A DNA stretch of 41,557 nucleotides from Actinomycetota bacterium (GTDB taxonomy: Bacteria > Actinomycetota > Acidimicrobiia > Acidimicrobiales > Ilumatobacteraceae). The DNA is taken from contig QYPH01000003.1 of NCBI GenBank assembly GCA_007279905.1, forward strand, positions 1 to 41,557, read 5' to 3'. Positions 1-8,900 of this stretch are shown piece after piece. The notes beneath the pieces were generated by a model. The model saw only the letters and a program-made list of their open reading frames with translations, made no database searches and had not been told where the DNA came from. Both the position numbers and the translations under genes were made by a program. The first letter of the stretch is position 1. Every line of letters begins with the position of its first letter.

Positions 1-1574
1 ACCAGCGACTCTTCGAGTGCTCGCCATGAGGCTTCAATGATGTTTGCTGACACACCAATCGTCGTCCATGTGCGATCTCCGTTTGTTGCATCAATAAGCA
101 CTCGCGTGACAGCGCCAGTCGCAGACCCAGAGTCGAGAATACGCACCTTGTAGTCGGTGAGGTGCACTTTTGACAATTGCGGAAAGCTCTTTGCGAGTGC
201 TGCGCGCAACGCAGTGTCGATTGCATTCACCGGACCATTGCCCTCAGCAGTAAACACTTCGCGCGCTTCGCCAATCCACACCTTGACAGTTGCCTCGGTC
301 GTAAACGTGCCCATCGACGATTCATCGGTGATGACACGCATCGAATCGACTTTGAAAAAGTTTTGCTCCCACCCAGCAGCACGTCGCATCAACAATTCGA
401 GCGATGCATCGGCAGCTTCAAAGTGATAGCCCTCGTGTTCAAGGCGCTTTAAGTCGTCAATCACTTGATTGACCGCTGGCCCGTCCATGGCAAGACCAAG
501 TTCTTCTGCCTTCATCGTGATAGTTGCACGACCAGCCATTTCCGAAACCAAAAAGCGCGTGCCGTTGCCAACCAACTCTGGCGACACATGCTCATACGCA
601 TCTTTTGCACGAGTAATTGCCGAAACATGCAACCCTGCTTTGTGCGCAAACGCACCAGACCCGACATAAGGAGCCTGTGGATTGAGGGGACGATTGAGAA
701 CCTCTGCAACAAAGTTGCTCACTGCCGTGATGCGCTCAAGCCTGCCCTCGGGCAAGCACGTATAACCAAGTTTGAGTTGCAGGTTTGGAATGACTGTCGT
801 CAAATTGGTGTTGCCCGTGCGCTCGCCAAGACCATTGAGCGTTCCTTGCACATGTCGTGCGCCGCTCTGCACCGCAGCAAGCGAGTTGGCTACCGCGCAT
901 CCTGTGTCATCGTGGCAATGAATGCCGATGATTACATCCGTGCCTATATGCCGCTGCACATCGGCAACAATGCTCTGCACTTCAAATGGCAACGAGCCAC
1001 CATTGGTGTCACACAACACCAAGTGCGTTGCGCCGTTTACAACCGCACTCTCAAGTGCACGCATTGAGAACTCTGGGTTGCTCTTGTAACCATCAAAAAA
1101 GTGCTCCATGTCCACCAATACTTGGCGACCTTCACCATGCAAAAACTTCACAGAGTCGGCAATCATGGCCAATCCTTCAGTAAGCGTTGTTTGTAATGCT
1201 TGCTCAACGTGATAGTCAGATGATTTTGCAACGATGCACACTGCGGGAGTATTTGACTCGATCAAATTGCGAAGCGTTGGATCGTCATCGACCTTGCCGA
1301 GCGGGCGCCGAGTCGACCCAAATGCAACGAGAGTCGATGTTGTCAACTTCAATTCTTTTTGTGCGCGCGCAAAAAACTCGATGTCTTTCGGGTTGGCACC
1401 AGGCCACCCACCTTCAATGAAGTTCACGCCCAAGTAATCGAGTTGTTCGGCAATGCGCAATTTATCCAGGACGCTTGCCGACACACCCTCCACTTGCATG
1501 CCGTCTCGAAGTGTCGTATCAAACACCTCAACAGCGGTGTTCGCTGTCGTGGTGACTTGTGATGTTGCGCTCAT
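1..1574 (-). CDS. cimA: (R)-citramalate synthase, C-terminus beyond window
   Basis: This enzyme condenses pyruvate and acetyl-CoA to citramalate, the threonine-independent entry to isoleucine. It belongs to the HMG-CoA lyase-like TIM-barrel family with a C-terminal regulatory domain. Just after the start the translation reads FDTTLRDGMQVEGVS, the metal and substrate motif of the family. It then reads NFIEGGWPGANPKD, which is characteristic of CimA rather than LeuA. About 524 residues are visible. The last ones before the edge (TTIGVSANIIEASWRALEES) match the extreme C-terminus of the family, so only a few dozen residues are missing. The ATG at 1574 is preceded by a GAGAAA ribosome-binding site. 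An Ile-codon leader peptide and terminator lie directly upstream, which suggests attenuation by isoleucine. Confidence 0.93.
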   Translation of the reverse strand, partial: MSATSQVTTTANTAVEVFDTTLRDGMQVEGVSASVLDKLRIAEQLDYLGVNFIEGGWPGANPKDIEFFARAQKELKLTTSTLVAFGSTRRPLGKVDDDPTLRNLIESNTPAVCIVAKSSDYHVEQALQTTLTEGLAMIADSVKFLHGEGRQVLVDMEHFFDGYKSNPEFSMRALESAVVNGATHLVLCDTNGGSLPFEVQSIVADVQRHIGTDVIIGIHCHDDTGCAVANSLAAVQSGARHVQGTLNGLGERTGNTNLTTVIPNLQLKLGYTCLPEGRLERITAVSNFVAEVLNRPLNPQAPYVGSGAFAHKAGLHVSAITRAKDAYEHVSPELVGNGTRFLVSEMAGRATITMKAEELGLAMDGPAVNQVIDDLKRLEHEGYHFEAADASLELLMRRAAGWEQNFFKVDSMRVITDESSMGTFTTEATVKVWIGEAREVFTAEGNGPVNAIDTALRAALAKSFPQLSKVHLTDYKVRILDSGSATGAVTRVLIDATNGDRTWTTIGVSANIIEASWRALEESL

Positions 1575-1624
1575 ATTTTTCTCATTTCGTATTGCATGTT
1601 GTTTGGCTCAGGATTTTGGGGATT

Positions 1625-1648
1625 AAAAAAGCCGCCCTTGTGGGCGGC
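1625..1648 (-). terminator. Intrinsic terminator/attenuator before cimA
   Basis: Read on the minus strand, GCCGCCC-ACAA-GGGCGGC forms a perfect 7-bp GC stem followed by six T residues. It lies about 50 nt upstream of the cimA start and downstream of the Ile leader peptide. It therefore fits an attenuator better than a simple ilvE terminator. Confidence 0.88.
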
Positions 1649-1651
1649 TCG

Positions 1652-1675
1652 GGCGTACGTCCAAAGACGTACGCC
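1652..1675 (-). promoter_or_regulatory. First hairpin of cimA leader (1:2 stem)
   Basis: A perfect 10-bp inverted repeat (GGCGTACGTC and GACGTACGCC) with a 4-nt loop. Its outer base is the last base of the leader-peptide stop codon, so a ribosome on the Ile codons or at the stop would occlude the 5' arm. I could not find a convincing alternative antiterminator pairing, so the exact switching mechanism is open. Confidence 0.75.
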
Positions 1676-1728
1676 TAACTAATAATGATGATTGCGAGAG
1701 TGGAAAGACTTGCTCCGATGTGATTCAC
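1675..1728 (-). CDS. Isoleucine-rich leader peptide of cimA attenuator
   Basis: A short reading frame starts with GTG and translates as MNHIGASLSTLAIIIIS followed by TAG. It contains four consecutive Ile codons (ATC ATC ATT ATT) just before the stop. GGAGAG lies immediately upstream. An in-frame GTG at 1743 would add five residues (MILES). The stop codon touches the first of two tandem hairpins, the second of which is an intrinsic terminator, and then comes cimA, an isoleucine-pathway gene. This is the classic layout of ribosome-mediated transcription attenuation. The peptide and hairpins are seen directly; the regulatory role is inferred from known amino-acid leader systems. Confidence 0.82.
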   Translation of the reverse strand: MNHIGASLSTLAIIIIS

Positions 1729-1782
1729 GCTCTCCAGTATCACCCCTCATCTGGGGGTTCGGCAACACAAAAAACAGATGTT

Positions 1783-1859
1783 TGTGGAAAACATTCTGGA
1801 TAAAGTCTGGAATCCCTGTGCCCATCTGTGAATAACACTGTGGACAACTTTGTGGATTC
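1783..1859 (-). promoter_or_regulatory. Cluster of DnaA-box-like 9-mers, ilvE-cimA intergenic
   Basis: Five similarly oriented 9-mers resemble TTATNCACA when read on the minus strand. TTATTCACA (1835-1827) matches perfectly. TTGTCCACA (1847-1839), TTTTCCACA (1791-1783) and TTATCCAGA (1803-1795) have one mismatch each. GAATCCACA (1859-1851) has two. They sit upstream of the cimA leader in the 323-bp gap between ilvE and cimA. No dnaA or dnaN is visible, so I do not call this oriC. It could be a DnaA titration site or a DnaA-regulated promoter region. Confidence 0.5.
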
Positions 1860-1863
1860 TGTT

Positions 1864-1875
1864 GGGGATATCCCC
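1864..1875. repeat. 12-bp perfect palindrome GGGGATATCCCC
   Basis: A perfect palindrome just downstream of ilvE, on the edge of the DnaA-box-like cluster and upstream of the cimA leader. It could be an operator for cimA. No regulator can be assigned from the sequence. Confidence 0.5.
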
Positions 1876-1897
1876 TCTTTACTCACATGCCTGTGAT

Positions 1898-2812
1898 TTA
1901 CGCCAGTTCACACCAGTCGATGTAGCGCTCGTCTTGGCCACGCACGGCCTTGGCATACACAGCCGCAATCGCTCGTGTCATCGGGCCAGGGCACGGAATT
2001 AAGCGCTCGTCAACCATGCTTACCGAACCAACTTCGGCAGCTGTGCCACACGCAAAGATCTCGTCAGCAATGTACAAATCGCTGCGTGCGATGTTGTCGA
2101 CACGAATGTCGTATCCCAAGTCGCGTGCAATTCGCATCACGCTGTTTTGCGTAATTCCCTCAAGCGCTCCAGCCGATGTTGGAGGAGTCAAGATAATGCC
2201 GTCGCGCACACAGAAGATATTTTCGCCGGTGCACTCTGCAACCAAACCATTTGGCGCAAGCATGATCGCCTCGTCATATCCGGCTTTGAGTGCTTCAACT
2301 TTTGCAAGTGTTGAGTTGACATAATTGCCAACGGTTTTTGCGGCAGGCGGCATGGTGTTGTGATCGTGGCGCGTCCATGAAGAAACCTTCATGCGCACAC
2401 CCTTTTCTACAGCGTCATCACCCAAGTATGCACCCCATGGCCAACACGCAATCGCAATATCAACCGTGCACGGCAGTGTGTTAAGCCCCATCTCGCCGTA
2501 TCCGTAATACGCAAGTGGTCGCACGTAACAGGCCGGCAATCCAGTTGACTTCACTGTGTCTTTTGTGGCCTGCACGATTTCTTCAACCGAGTACGGCATG
2601 TCCATGCCCATGATCTTCGCCGAGTTGTACAAGCGCTTGATGTGGTCGGTGAGCCGAAAAATTGCTGGACCATTCTTGGTCTCGTATGCACGAATGCCTT
2701 CAAATACTCCTGTGCCGTAATGCAATGTGTGCGTCAGCACGTGTACTTGCGCTTTATCCCAATCGACGAGCGTGCCGTTCATCCAGATTTTTGGTGTAGT
2801 TGTAATTGGCAT
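1898..2812 (-). CDS. ilvE: Branched-chain amino acid aminotransferase
   Basis: A PLP-dependent class IV aminotransferase that carries out the last step of Ile, Leu and Val synthesis, using glutamate as amino donor. The 304 residues match the usual family length. The N-terminus has KIWMNGTLVDWDKAQVHVLTH and GTGVFEGIRAYE, both typical. AAKTVGNYVNS carries the expected PLP lysine, and AECTGENIFCVRDG is the phosphate-cup region. The ATG at 2812 has GAGGAAAAC before it. leuB lies 55 bp upstream on the same strand, so the two are probably co-transcribed. The downstream gap leads to the cimA leader. Confidence 0.95.
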   Translation of the reverse strand: MPITTTPKIWMNGTLVDWDKAQVHVLTHTLHYGTGVFEGIRAYETKNGPAIFRLTDHIKRLYNSAKIMGMDMPYSVEEIVQATKDTVKSTGLPACYVRPLAYYGYGEMGLNTLPCTVDIAIACWPWGAYLGDDAVEKGVRMKVSSWTRHDHNTMPPAAKTVGNYVNSTLAKVEALKAGYDEAIMLAPNGLVAECTGENIFCVRDGIILTPPTSAGALEGITQNSVMRIARDLGYDIRVDNIARSDLYIADEIFACGTAAEVGSVSMVDERLIPCPGPMTRAIAAVYAKAVRGQDERYIDWCELA

Positions 2813-2867
2813 GTTTTCCTCGGTGTTGGTGTGTTACGTGATTACTGAAATCGAATTACGATCCAAA

Positions 2868-3896
2868 CTATCGCTCTCTGTTGGCCACTCTGGCACTAAT
2901 TTCGTCGCCCATTTGGCTTGTTGCGCCACTTGCAGGTGCCTGACACGCCGCGCGCACGCGCTCGGCCATTGCGTTTTCACCCAAAAACTCAAGCATGTGT
3001 GCTGCCGACAAAATGGCAGCAACTGGGTTGGCCTTGCCAGTGCCAACGATGTCGGGTGCCGAGCCGTGCACGGGTTCAAACATCGACGGCCCGGTGCCTG
3101 CTGGGTTGAGGTTTGCCGATGAAGCGATGCCGATGCCACCGCTCACTGCTCCGCCCAAGTCGGTAAGGATGTCGCCAAACAAGTTGTCGGTCACGATCAC
3201 GTCGTAGCGATGTGGGTCTTGCACAAAATAAATACAAGCAGCGTCTACGTGGTTGTAGGCCGTTGCCACTTGAGAGAATTCTTTAGCAACACGGTCAAAG
3301 GTGCGCTGCCACAAATCGCCAGCAAACGTAAGCACGTTTGTTTTGTGCACAAGGGTGAGATGTTTGCGATGCCGAGTTGCAGCCAACTCAAATGCATAGC
3401 GCACGCAGCGCTCTACGCCGTGCGCAGTGTTGACACTGCCCTGCGTTGCAACTTCGTATGGTGTGCCCTTGCGCAACACGCCACCCTCGCCAACATACGG
3501 GCCTTCCGTATTTTCGCGAATCACAATGAAGTCGTGTGGCGTAGTCTGCCCAGGCGCAGTGCCTGCAAATGGTCGACGATTGATATACAAATCCAACTCA
3601 AAACGCATCTTGAGCAACAGCCCGCGCTCGATCACACCTGGCGGAACTCCTGGAGTACCAACCGCGCCCAACAAGATCGCATCAAAGTCGCGCAACTGAT
3701 TGAGCGTTGCGTCCGACAACACTTCACCGTCGCGCAAATACCGAGCGCCACCCAAATCAAAATCGGTTGTCTCAAGTTGTGCTCCAGCAGCACGCAAAAC
3801 TTTGAGTGCCTCTTTCACAACCTCTGGGCCAATACCGTCGCCGCCAATTACTGCAATGCGATGCTTCGATGATGGAGTTGTCTTTGATGTAGCCAT
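2868..3896 (-). CDS. leuB: 3-isopropylmalate dehydrogenase
   Basis: NAD-dependent oxidative decarboxylation of 3-isopropylmalate in leucine synthesis; in a citramalate route it also acts on methylmalate. The N-terminus reads [15 protein letters not shown]. Later come [17 protein letters not shown] and [20 protein letters not shown], the substrate and metal motifs of the isocitrate/isopropylmalate dehydrogenase family. I chose the start at 3896 ([13 protein letters not shown]), giving 342 residues. An in-frame start 18 codons upstream would overlap the divergent greA start and adds residues not typical of the family. It probably leads the leuB-ilvE unit. Confidence 0.93.
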   Translation of the reverse strand: MATSKTTPSSKHRIAVIGGDGIGPEVVKEALKVLRAAGAQLETTDFDLGGARYLRDGEVLSDATLNQLRDFDAILLGAVGTPGVPPGVIERGLLLKMRFELDLYINRRPFAGTAPGQTTPHDFIVIRENTEGPYVGEGGVLRKGTPYEVATQGSVNTAHGVERCVRYAFELAATRHRKHLTLVHKTNVLTFAGDLWQRTFDRVAKEFSQVATAYNHVDAACIYFVQDPHRYDVIVTDNLFGDILTDLGGAVSGGIGIASSANLNPAGTGPSMFEPVHGSAPDIVGTGKANPVAAILSAAHMLEFLGENAMAERVRAACQAPASGATSQMGDEISARVANRER

Positions 3897-3943
3897 AGCC
3901 CTTACATCGTAGGGCGCAATACACACCGCTAGCCTTTGTGCGC

Positions 3944-4426
3944 ATGGCAAAGCACCAACTTTCTCAAGCGACCCACGACCGCTTAACTGCCGAATTCACC
4001 GACCTCACTACGCGTGGACGCATTCAGGTCGCCGACAAGATTGAGCGCGCACGCGAAATGGGCGACCTCAAAGAAAATGGCGACTACCACGCGGCCAAAG
4101 ACGAGCAGGGCCACATGGAAGGCCGTATTCGCCAAATCGAATCCTTTCTCGAGGACGCCGAAATTTTTGCTCCCGCACCGCATGGCGTAGTTGGCCTCGG
4201 CACCATTGTCACCATCGTGTACGACGGAGACTCCGACGCCGACGCCGAGCGTTATTTAATTGGTCATGTCGAAGAAAAGCCAGAAGCACACGACGTCAGT
4301 GTGATGAGCCCAAGTTCGCCACTCGGTTCAAGTTTGCTCGGAGCAACAGTTGGCGCAATGGTCACGTACGAAGCACCAAAGGCGAAACTCAAAGTCAAAG
4401 TGCTCAATATCGAGTCAGCAAAATAG
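3944..4426 (+). CDS. greA: Transcription elongation factor GreA
   Basis: Rescues backtracked RNA polymerase by stimulating transcript cleavage. At 160 residues it has the normal length. The N-terminal coiled coil contains [20 protein letters not shown], with the acidic tip residues expected of GreA. The C-terminal FKBP-like domain ends with [21 protein letters not shown]. The ATG at 3944 is preferred; an in-frame GTG lies six bases upstream. There is no Shine-Dalgarno sequence. TAGCCT ends eight bases before the ATG, so the mRNA may be nearly leaderless. The gene is divergent from leuB and is followed 18 bp later by a hydrolase gene. Confidence 0.95.
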   Translation: MAKHQLSQATHDRLTAEFTDLTTRGRIQVADKIERAREMGDLKENGDYHAAKDEQGHMEGRIRQIESFLEDAEIFAPAPHGVVGLGTIVTIVYDGDSDADAERYLIGHVEEKPEAHDVSVMSPSSPLGSSLLGATVGAMVTYEAPKAKLKVKVLNIESAK

Positions 4427-4444
4427 CAGACCGATCGCAGCACT

Positions 4445-5284
4445 ATGCCCCTTCCCCCAGGTCGCGCACTCGAGTTACCAGGGCGCGGACAAACATTCAT
4501 TCGCGAAGTGCAGGGTCCCCCTGGCGCTCCTACAGTCTTTTTGCTACACGGCTGGACAGCAACTGCAGACCTCAATTGGTTCACATGCTTCGACGCACTT
4601 GGCGAACATTTTCGAATCATTGCGCCAGATCACCGCGGCCACGGAAAAGGTATCAACTCAAAAAATCCGTTTAGTTTGGAAGATTGCGCCGACGACGTCG
4701 CTGCTATTGCAGATGTACTCGGCATCAACACATTTATCCCTGTCGGATATTCGATGGGCGGCACCATCGCGCAATTGATATGGAGGCGCCACGAATCGCG
4801 AGTGCGAGGACTCGTACTGTGCTCAACCGCAGCAAGTTTTGCCGAGTCGCGCGAAGAACGCTTGTCGTTCTTGGGGCTTTCTGGTCTTGCTGCGCTTGCG
4901 CGTTTAACCCCAAACCAAACAATCGAGTGGCTCACCGAACAGTTGTATATGCAGCGAAAGGGTGAAGGACTCGAGCCGTGGGCAATCGAACAGATGGCCT
5001 CCCACGATTGGCGCAAGATCATTGAGGCTGGAAGCGCAATCGGCAACTTTGATTCAACGCAGTGGCTCAGCGACGTGGATGTTCCTGCTTCGATCATTAT
5101 TACTACACAAGATCAAACTGTTCCCGTCAACCGCCAACAGCGACTTATTGATTTACTTGACGATGTAGATGCACACTTCATTGATGGCACACACAATGCC
5201 GTCTATACCGATCACCGCACGTATGTTCCTATGTTGCTGTCGGCCATCACGAGTGTTCATCAACGCTCAAAATCTCTGCTGTAA
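4445..5284 (+). CDS. Alpha/beta hydrolase fold protein
   Basis: A 279-residue alpha/beta hydrolase. VFLLHGWTAT supplies the oxyanion-hole HG motif. PVGYSMGG places the nucleophile at Ser103. TTQDQTVP holds the likely acid, and DGTHNAVYTDH carries the catalytic histidine. APDHRGHG is also typical. No signal peptide is visible, so it is probably cytoplasmic. The substrate cannot be told from the sequence; esterase, lipase-like and haloperoxidase-like activities are all possible. It follows greA by 18 bp, so the two probably share a transcript, and it converges on nadC. Confidence 0.85.
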   Translation: MPLPPGRALELPGRGQTFIREVQGPPGAPTVFLLHGWTATADLNWFTCFDALGEHFRIIAPDHRGHGKGINSKNPFSLEDCADDVAAIADVLGINTFIPVGYSMGGTIAQLIWRRHESRVRGLVLCSTAASFAESREERLSFLGLSGLAALARLTPNQTIEWLTEQLYMQRKGEGLEPWAIEQMASHDWRKIIEAGSAIGNFDSTQWLSDVDVPASIIITTQDQTVPVNRQQRLIDLLDDVDAHFIDGTHNAVYTDHRTYVPMLLSAITSVHQRSKSLL

Positions 5285-5290
5285 TAGCCG

Positions 5291-5307
5291 CTATAGATCG
5301 TCTATAG
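5291..5307. repeat. Duplicated palindrome at nadC 3' end
   Basis: CTATAG occurs twice, separated by ATCGT. The second copy overlaps the nadC stop codon. Since the 6-mer is self-complementary, the two copies can also pair as a short hairpin between the convergent hydrolase and nadC genes. It has no T-run. Confidence 0.45.
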
Positions 5308-6210
5308 ATCGAGCCCAATGTCGAGCACTTTGGCAGAGTGCGTGAGCGCACCTACCGAGATATAGCGCACACCAGTAGCACCGACTGCCGAAGCAGACTC
5401 GAGTGTCAGGCCTCCGCTGGCTTCTAAAATCACATCTTTTCCGGTATCTGCCTGATGTTTGGCCGTTATCGCAACTGCTTGTGTCAGCACTGCAGGCTCC
5501 ATGTTGTCGAGCAACACCAAATCTGCTCCAGCCGCAAGTGCTGTGTGCAACTGATCAAGCGTGTCGACTTCGATCTCGATGGCAATATTTGGCGCTGCAG
5601 CACGCACAAGCGCAAATGCCTCTGCCACACCGCCTGCTGCAGCAATGTGATTGTCTTTCACGAGCGCAGCATCCGACAACGACATGCGATGGTTGACACC
5701 TCCGCCACAACGAACCGCGTATTTTTCGAGCGCGCGCATTCCTGGTGTTGTCTTGCGAGTGTCACGCACCTGCGCTCCGGTCTTTCCAATTGCATCAACC
5801 CATTCGCTCGTTGCGGTGGCAATCCCACTCAAACGACAAAACACATTGAGTGCCGTGCGTTCGGCAGTGAGTAGTCCGCGCGTAGGCGCTACCACTGTGA
5901 GCAGTTTGTCGCCTGGCTTCACCCGAGCAGAGTCTTCAACATGTTTGGTCACCTCAATCGATGCGACACCACAGACCATTTCCAACACTGCAATTGCTAC
6001 ATCAATGCCAGCAATACAGCCGTTTGCGCGAGTAACAAATACTCCGGTGCTGCGCTGAGTCGCAGCAACTGTCGCATTGGTGGTCACATCGGGGCCATTC
6101 TTCAAGTCTTCGTCGAGTGCAACTGCAATCAAGCGTCGCACGTCGTCCACTACCAATGCATTTGCCACAAGTTGATGTGCCGTCGTGTCGGAAAGTTGGT
6201 GGTGTTGCAT
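5302..6210 (-). CDS. nadC: Nicotinate-nucleotide diphosphorylase (quinolinate phosphoribosyltransferase)
   Basis: Converts quinolinate and PRPP to nicotinate mononucleotide, the third de novo NAD step. The core motif DTRKTTPGMRALEKYAV is followed by GGGVNHRMSLSDAALVKDNH, and LVLLDNM and EASGGL follow later. All are diagnostic for the family. I placed the start at 6210 (MQHHQLSDTTAHQ), two bases after the nadB stop, giving 302 residues. An upstream in-frame start would overlap nadB by about 75 bases and is less likely. It is the last gene of nadA-nadB-nadC. Confidence 0.95.
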   Translation of the reverse strand: MQHHQLSDTTAHQLVANALVVDDVRRLIAVALDEDLKNGPDVTTNATVAATQRSTGVFVTRANGCIAGIDVAIAVLEMVCGVASIEVTKHVEDSARVKPGDKLLTVVAPTRGLLTAERTALNVFCRLSGIATATSEWVDAIGKTGAQVRDTRKTTPGMRALEKYAVRCGGGVNHRMSLSDAALVKDNHIAAAGGVAEAFALVRAAAPNIAIEIEVDTLDQLHTALAAGADLVLLDNMEPAVLTQAVAITAKHQADTGKDVILEASGGLTLESASAVGATGVRYISVGALTHSAKVLDIGLDL

Positions 6211-6212
6211 TG

Positions 6213-7898
6213 CTAAGCGGTCTCTGTCGGAATGTTGGCAATCGTCAATTGATGATGTTGCAACGATACTTGCAAGTGCCTGAGCCAAATATCGCGCGCT
6301 GCAGTTATGTCGGTGCGACGATGGCAGCCTCGGCTTTCGGTGCGTGCAAGTGCCGATGCTGCGACTGCTGTCGCTACGGTCAAAATATTGGTGGCCTCAA
6401 AGTTGCGCCGCGAAGGCACTGTATTGGCATCTATTTTTTCGGCTGTCACAGCCAGCGCGTCGAGTGCCGATTGCAATCCATCTGGTCGTCGCAACACACC
6501 AACATGCTTCGACATCAATACGCGTACATTCGCTCGCAACGAGTCATCCAACAAACCTGTCGTTCCATGTTCCTGTATTGGCTCGCTGGGTTCGACAGGC
6601 TCTACTCGACTCGGCAACTTCCATGCCAAGTTGCGTCCAACACGAGTGCCCACCACAAGGCTTTCAGTAAGGCTGTTTGACGCCAAACGATTTGCGCCAT
6701 GCACGCCCGTATAGGCAACTTCGCCAACTGCGTACAACCCTTCAACTTCGGTTGTGCCATCCATGTTTGAGTCAATGCCGCCACATGTGTAATGCGCAGC
6801 GGGTGCAACCGGAATGCGATCGTGTTGTGGATCAATACCTGCAGCGTTGCAGGCCTTGGTTATAAATGGAAACCGTGTTGCAAAGCGCTCACCAATGTGT
6901 GTCGCGTCTAAGTACACGTGGTCATCAACACCATCAATGTTTTGGGCCATGCGCGCACTGATCGCTGCAGCCACCACATCTCGTGGCGCCAAGTCTTCTT
7001 GCGGGTGCACGCCCTGCATAATTCTTTCGCCAGCGGCATCAAACAACACGGCGCCTTCACCACGCACAGCTTCCGAGATCAACACCTGCTGAATTGTCGA
7101 GCCCACCTCTTGCCACAGCACCGTTGGATGAAATTGCACAAATTCGAGATCTCGCAGTGTGAGTCCTGCACGCAACGCAAGCGCATGTCCGTCACCAGTT
7201 ACTGCGGGTGGGTTGGATGTGCTGGCAAACACTTGGCCGTATCCACCAGTTGCCACAACAATTGCGCGTGCAGTGACCACGCCAACACTCGCAACTGTTC
7301 CATCACTATTCAGCAGTGCAATACGAATACCCGCAACTTGCCTTTTCCCCGATGCAAGGTCTGGCCCAAATACCAAGTCGAGAGCAAATGCATTCTCGAG
7401 CACTTCGACACCAGCATTGATGGCATTTTCATCGAGTGTGCGCTGAATTTCGGCACCCGACTGATCGCCGCCCGCGTGCACAATGCGCGATCTCGAGTGC
7501 CCACCTTCGCGAGTAAGCGCACGCGAACCATCTGCACTCGGGTCAAACGCTGCGCCCATTTTTTCTAAGTAGCTGATCGCAGTTGGAGCATCGCGAACAA
7601 GCGACTTCACTGCGCTCTCATCACACAACCCGCCTCCTGCATCCAACGTGTCGCGCACATGTTCAGCAAAGGTGTCGACCGGGTCAAACACCGCAGCCAA
7701 TCCGCCTTGCGCCCACGCAGTCGACCCAGCATCGAGCGTGTCTTTGGTGACAATCAATACGTCGCGTACCGGACGAGCAGCAAGCGCGGCGGCTAAGCCA
7801 GCGGCACCAGAGCCAAGCACCACAACATCAATGTCACGTGTCCACGAAACACCTGGCGCGCTCAATGTTGTAGGTAACGAAACATCACGCGTTGTCAC
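6213..7898 (-). CDS. nadB: L-aspartate oxidase
   Basis: A flavoprotein that oxidises aspartate to iminoaspartate, the first step of de novo NAD synthesis. The N-terminal FAD motif is VVVLGSGAAGLAAALAA, followed by GSTAWAQGGLAAVF. The conserved block HYTCGGIDSNMDG, then EVAYTGVHGANRLASNSL, is typical of NadB. At 561 residues it is slightly longer than the usual 530-540. The GTG start at 7898 lies eight bases after the nadA stop, with AAGGAA overlapping the nadA end as ribosome-binding site. This fits a tight operon with nadA and nadC. Confidence 0.95.
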   Translation of the reverse strand: MTTRDVSLPTTLSAPGVSWTRDIDVVVLGSGAAGLAAALAARPVRDVLIVTKDTLDAGSTAWAQGGLAAVFDPVDTFAEHVRDTLDAGGGLCDESAVKSLVRDAPTAISYLEKMGAAFDPSADGSRALTREGGHSRSRIVHAGGDQSGAEIQRTLDENAINAGVEVLENAFALDLVFGPDLASGKRQVAGIRIALLNSDGTVASVGVVTARAIVVATGGYGQVFASTSNPPAVTGDGHALALRAGLTLRDLEFVQFHPTVLWQEVGSTIQQVLISEAVRGEGAVLFDAAGERIMQGVHPQEDLAPRDVVAAAISARMAQNIDGVDDHVYLDATHIGERFATRFPFITKACNAAGIDPQHDRIPVAPAAHYTCGGIDSNMDGTTEVEGLYAVGEVAYTGVHGANRLASNSLTESLVVGTRVGRNLAWKLPSRVEPVEPSEPIQEHGTTGLLDDSLRANVRVLMSKHVGVLRRPDGLQSALDALAVTAEKIDANTVPSRRNFEATNILTVATAVAASALARTESRGCHRRTDITAARDIWLRHLQVSLQHHQLTIANIPTETA

Positions 7899-7906
7899 GA
7901 CTTCGA

Positions 7907-8869
7907 TTATTCCTTAGTCCTCGACGGCGTGCCGATTGCAATCATTCGCTCTACCGACAATCGTGCTCGGTCGGCAATGTCGCGCGGCACCACTACTTCG
8001 TCTTTGCCAGTGCGAAGTGCTTGCAGCAATTTCTCTGGCGTATTCATCTTCATGTACTTGCACACTGCTGCACGATTGACTGGTTCAAAAATCACGAGTG
8101 GGTTTGCCTTGCGCAATTGATGCAACATTCCAGTTTCGGTCGCGACCAATACTTTTTTTGCTTGCGTTTCTTTGGCGGCAGTAATCATTCCAGACGTTGA
8201 CAAAATCTTGGTGCGCTCTGCTGGCACCACACCACTCGAAGCCAAATACATCGCCGATGTTGCACATCCGCATTCTGGATGGATAAATAATTCCGCATCT
8301 GGCTCGGCAGCGACCATCGATTTCAAGTCTTGACCGTTGATACCTGCATGCACATGACATTCGCCCATCCAAATATGCATGTTGGTGCGACCAGTGATGC
8401 GTTGGGCATGCGCTCCCAAAAATTGATCTGGACAAAACAAAATCTCTTTGTCGGCATCGATTGACTGCACTACTTCAACAGCATTTGACGAAGTGCAACA
8501 AATATCTGTCTCGGCTTTTACCGCTGCCGTTGTGTTGACATAGCTCACGACTACCGCGCCGGGGTGCTCGGCTTTCCATGCACGCAACTGATCTGCATTA
8601 ATGGTGTCGGCAAGCGAGCATCCGGCTCGCGCATCAGGAATAATTACTGTCTTGTCGTAACTCAAGATCTTTGCGGTCTCGGCCATGAAGTGCACGCCGC
8701 AAAAAATGATTGTCGACTCTTTGGCCTGCGCAGCAATCCGTGATAATGCGAGTGAGTCGCCTACATGGTCGGCAACATCTTGAATCTCGGGCAACTGGTA
8801 GTTGTGCGCCAAGATCACCGCATCGCGGTCTTTAGCAAGTTGCCGCACCTCTTGTGCCCATGTGCTCAC
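7907..8869 (-). CDS. nadA: Quinolinate synthase
   Basis: A 4Fe-4S enzyme that condenses iminoaspartate with dihydroxyacetone phosphate to quinolinate. It has 320 residues. The likely cluster cysteines, by analogy with characterised NadA proteins, are Cys84 (ARAGCSLAD), Cys171 (GECHVHAG) and Cys270 ([10 protein letters not shown]). [20 protein letters not shown] near the N-terminus is the conserved substrate-binding segment. The GTG start at 8869 has no Shine-Dalgarno sequence; a TAAGTT box ends six bases before it, so the operon is probably read from a leaderless mRNA. Confidence 0.95.
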   Translation of the reverse strand: MSTWAQEVRQLAKDRDAVILAHNYQLPEIQDVADHVGDSLALSRIAAQAKESTIIFCGVHFMAETAKILSYDKTVIIPDARAGCSLADTINADQLRAWKAEHPGAVVVSYVNTTAAVKAETDICCTSSNAVEVVQSIDADKEILFCPDQFLGAHAQRITGRTNMHIWMGECHVHAGINGQDLKSMVAAEPDAELFIHPECGCATSAMYLASSGVVPAERTKILSTSGMITAAKETQAKKVLVATETGMLHQLRKANPLVIFEPVNRAAVCKYMKMNTPEKLLQALRTGKDEVVVPRDIADRARLSVERMIAIGTPSRTKE

Positions 8870-8875
8870 ACCTTC

Positions 8876-8881
8876 AACTTA
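8876..8881 (-). promoter_or_regulatory. -10 box for leaderless nadABC mRNA
   Basis: TAAGTT on the minus strand, six bases before the nadA GTG. The predicted transcription start coincides with the start codon. No clear -35 element is visible. The same geometry recurs at eight other genes in the window. Confidence 0.55.
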
Positions 8882-8900
8882 TCGGCAGATCAACTAGCTA

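Noticed and set aside
465-1067. Plus-strand open frames across the cimA region
   Set aside because: They are shadows of cimA in other frames, with no conserved motifs.
1783-1859. Calling the DnaA-box cluster a replication origin
   Set aside because: No dnaA, dnaN, gidB or parAB is present and the strand bias around it cannot be judged from this window. It is kept only as a DnaA-box-like cluster.
2868-3950. Long start of leuB at 3950
   Set aside because: It would overlap the divergent greA start region and adds residues not seen in the family; the start at 3896 fits better.
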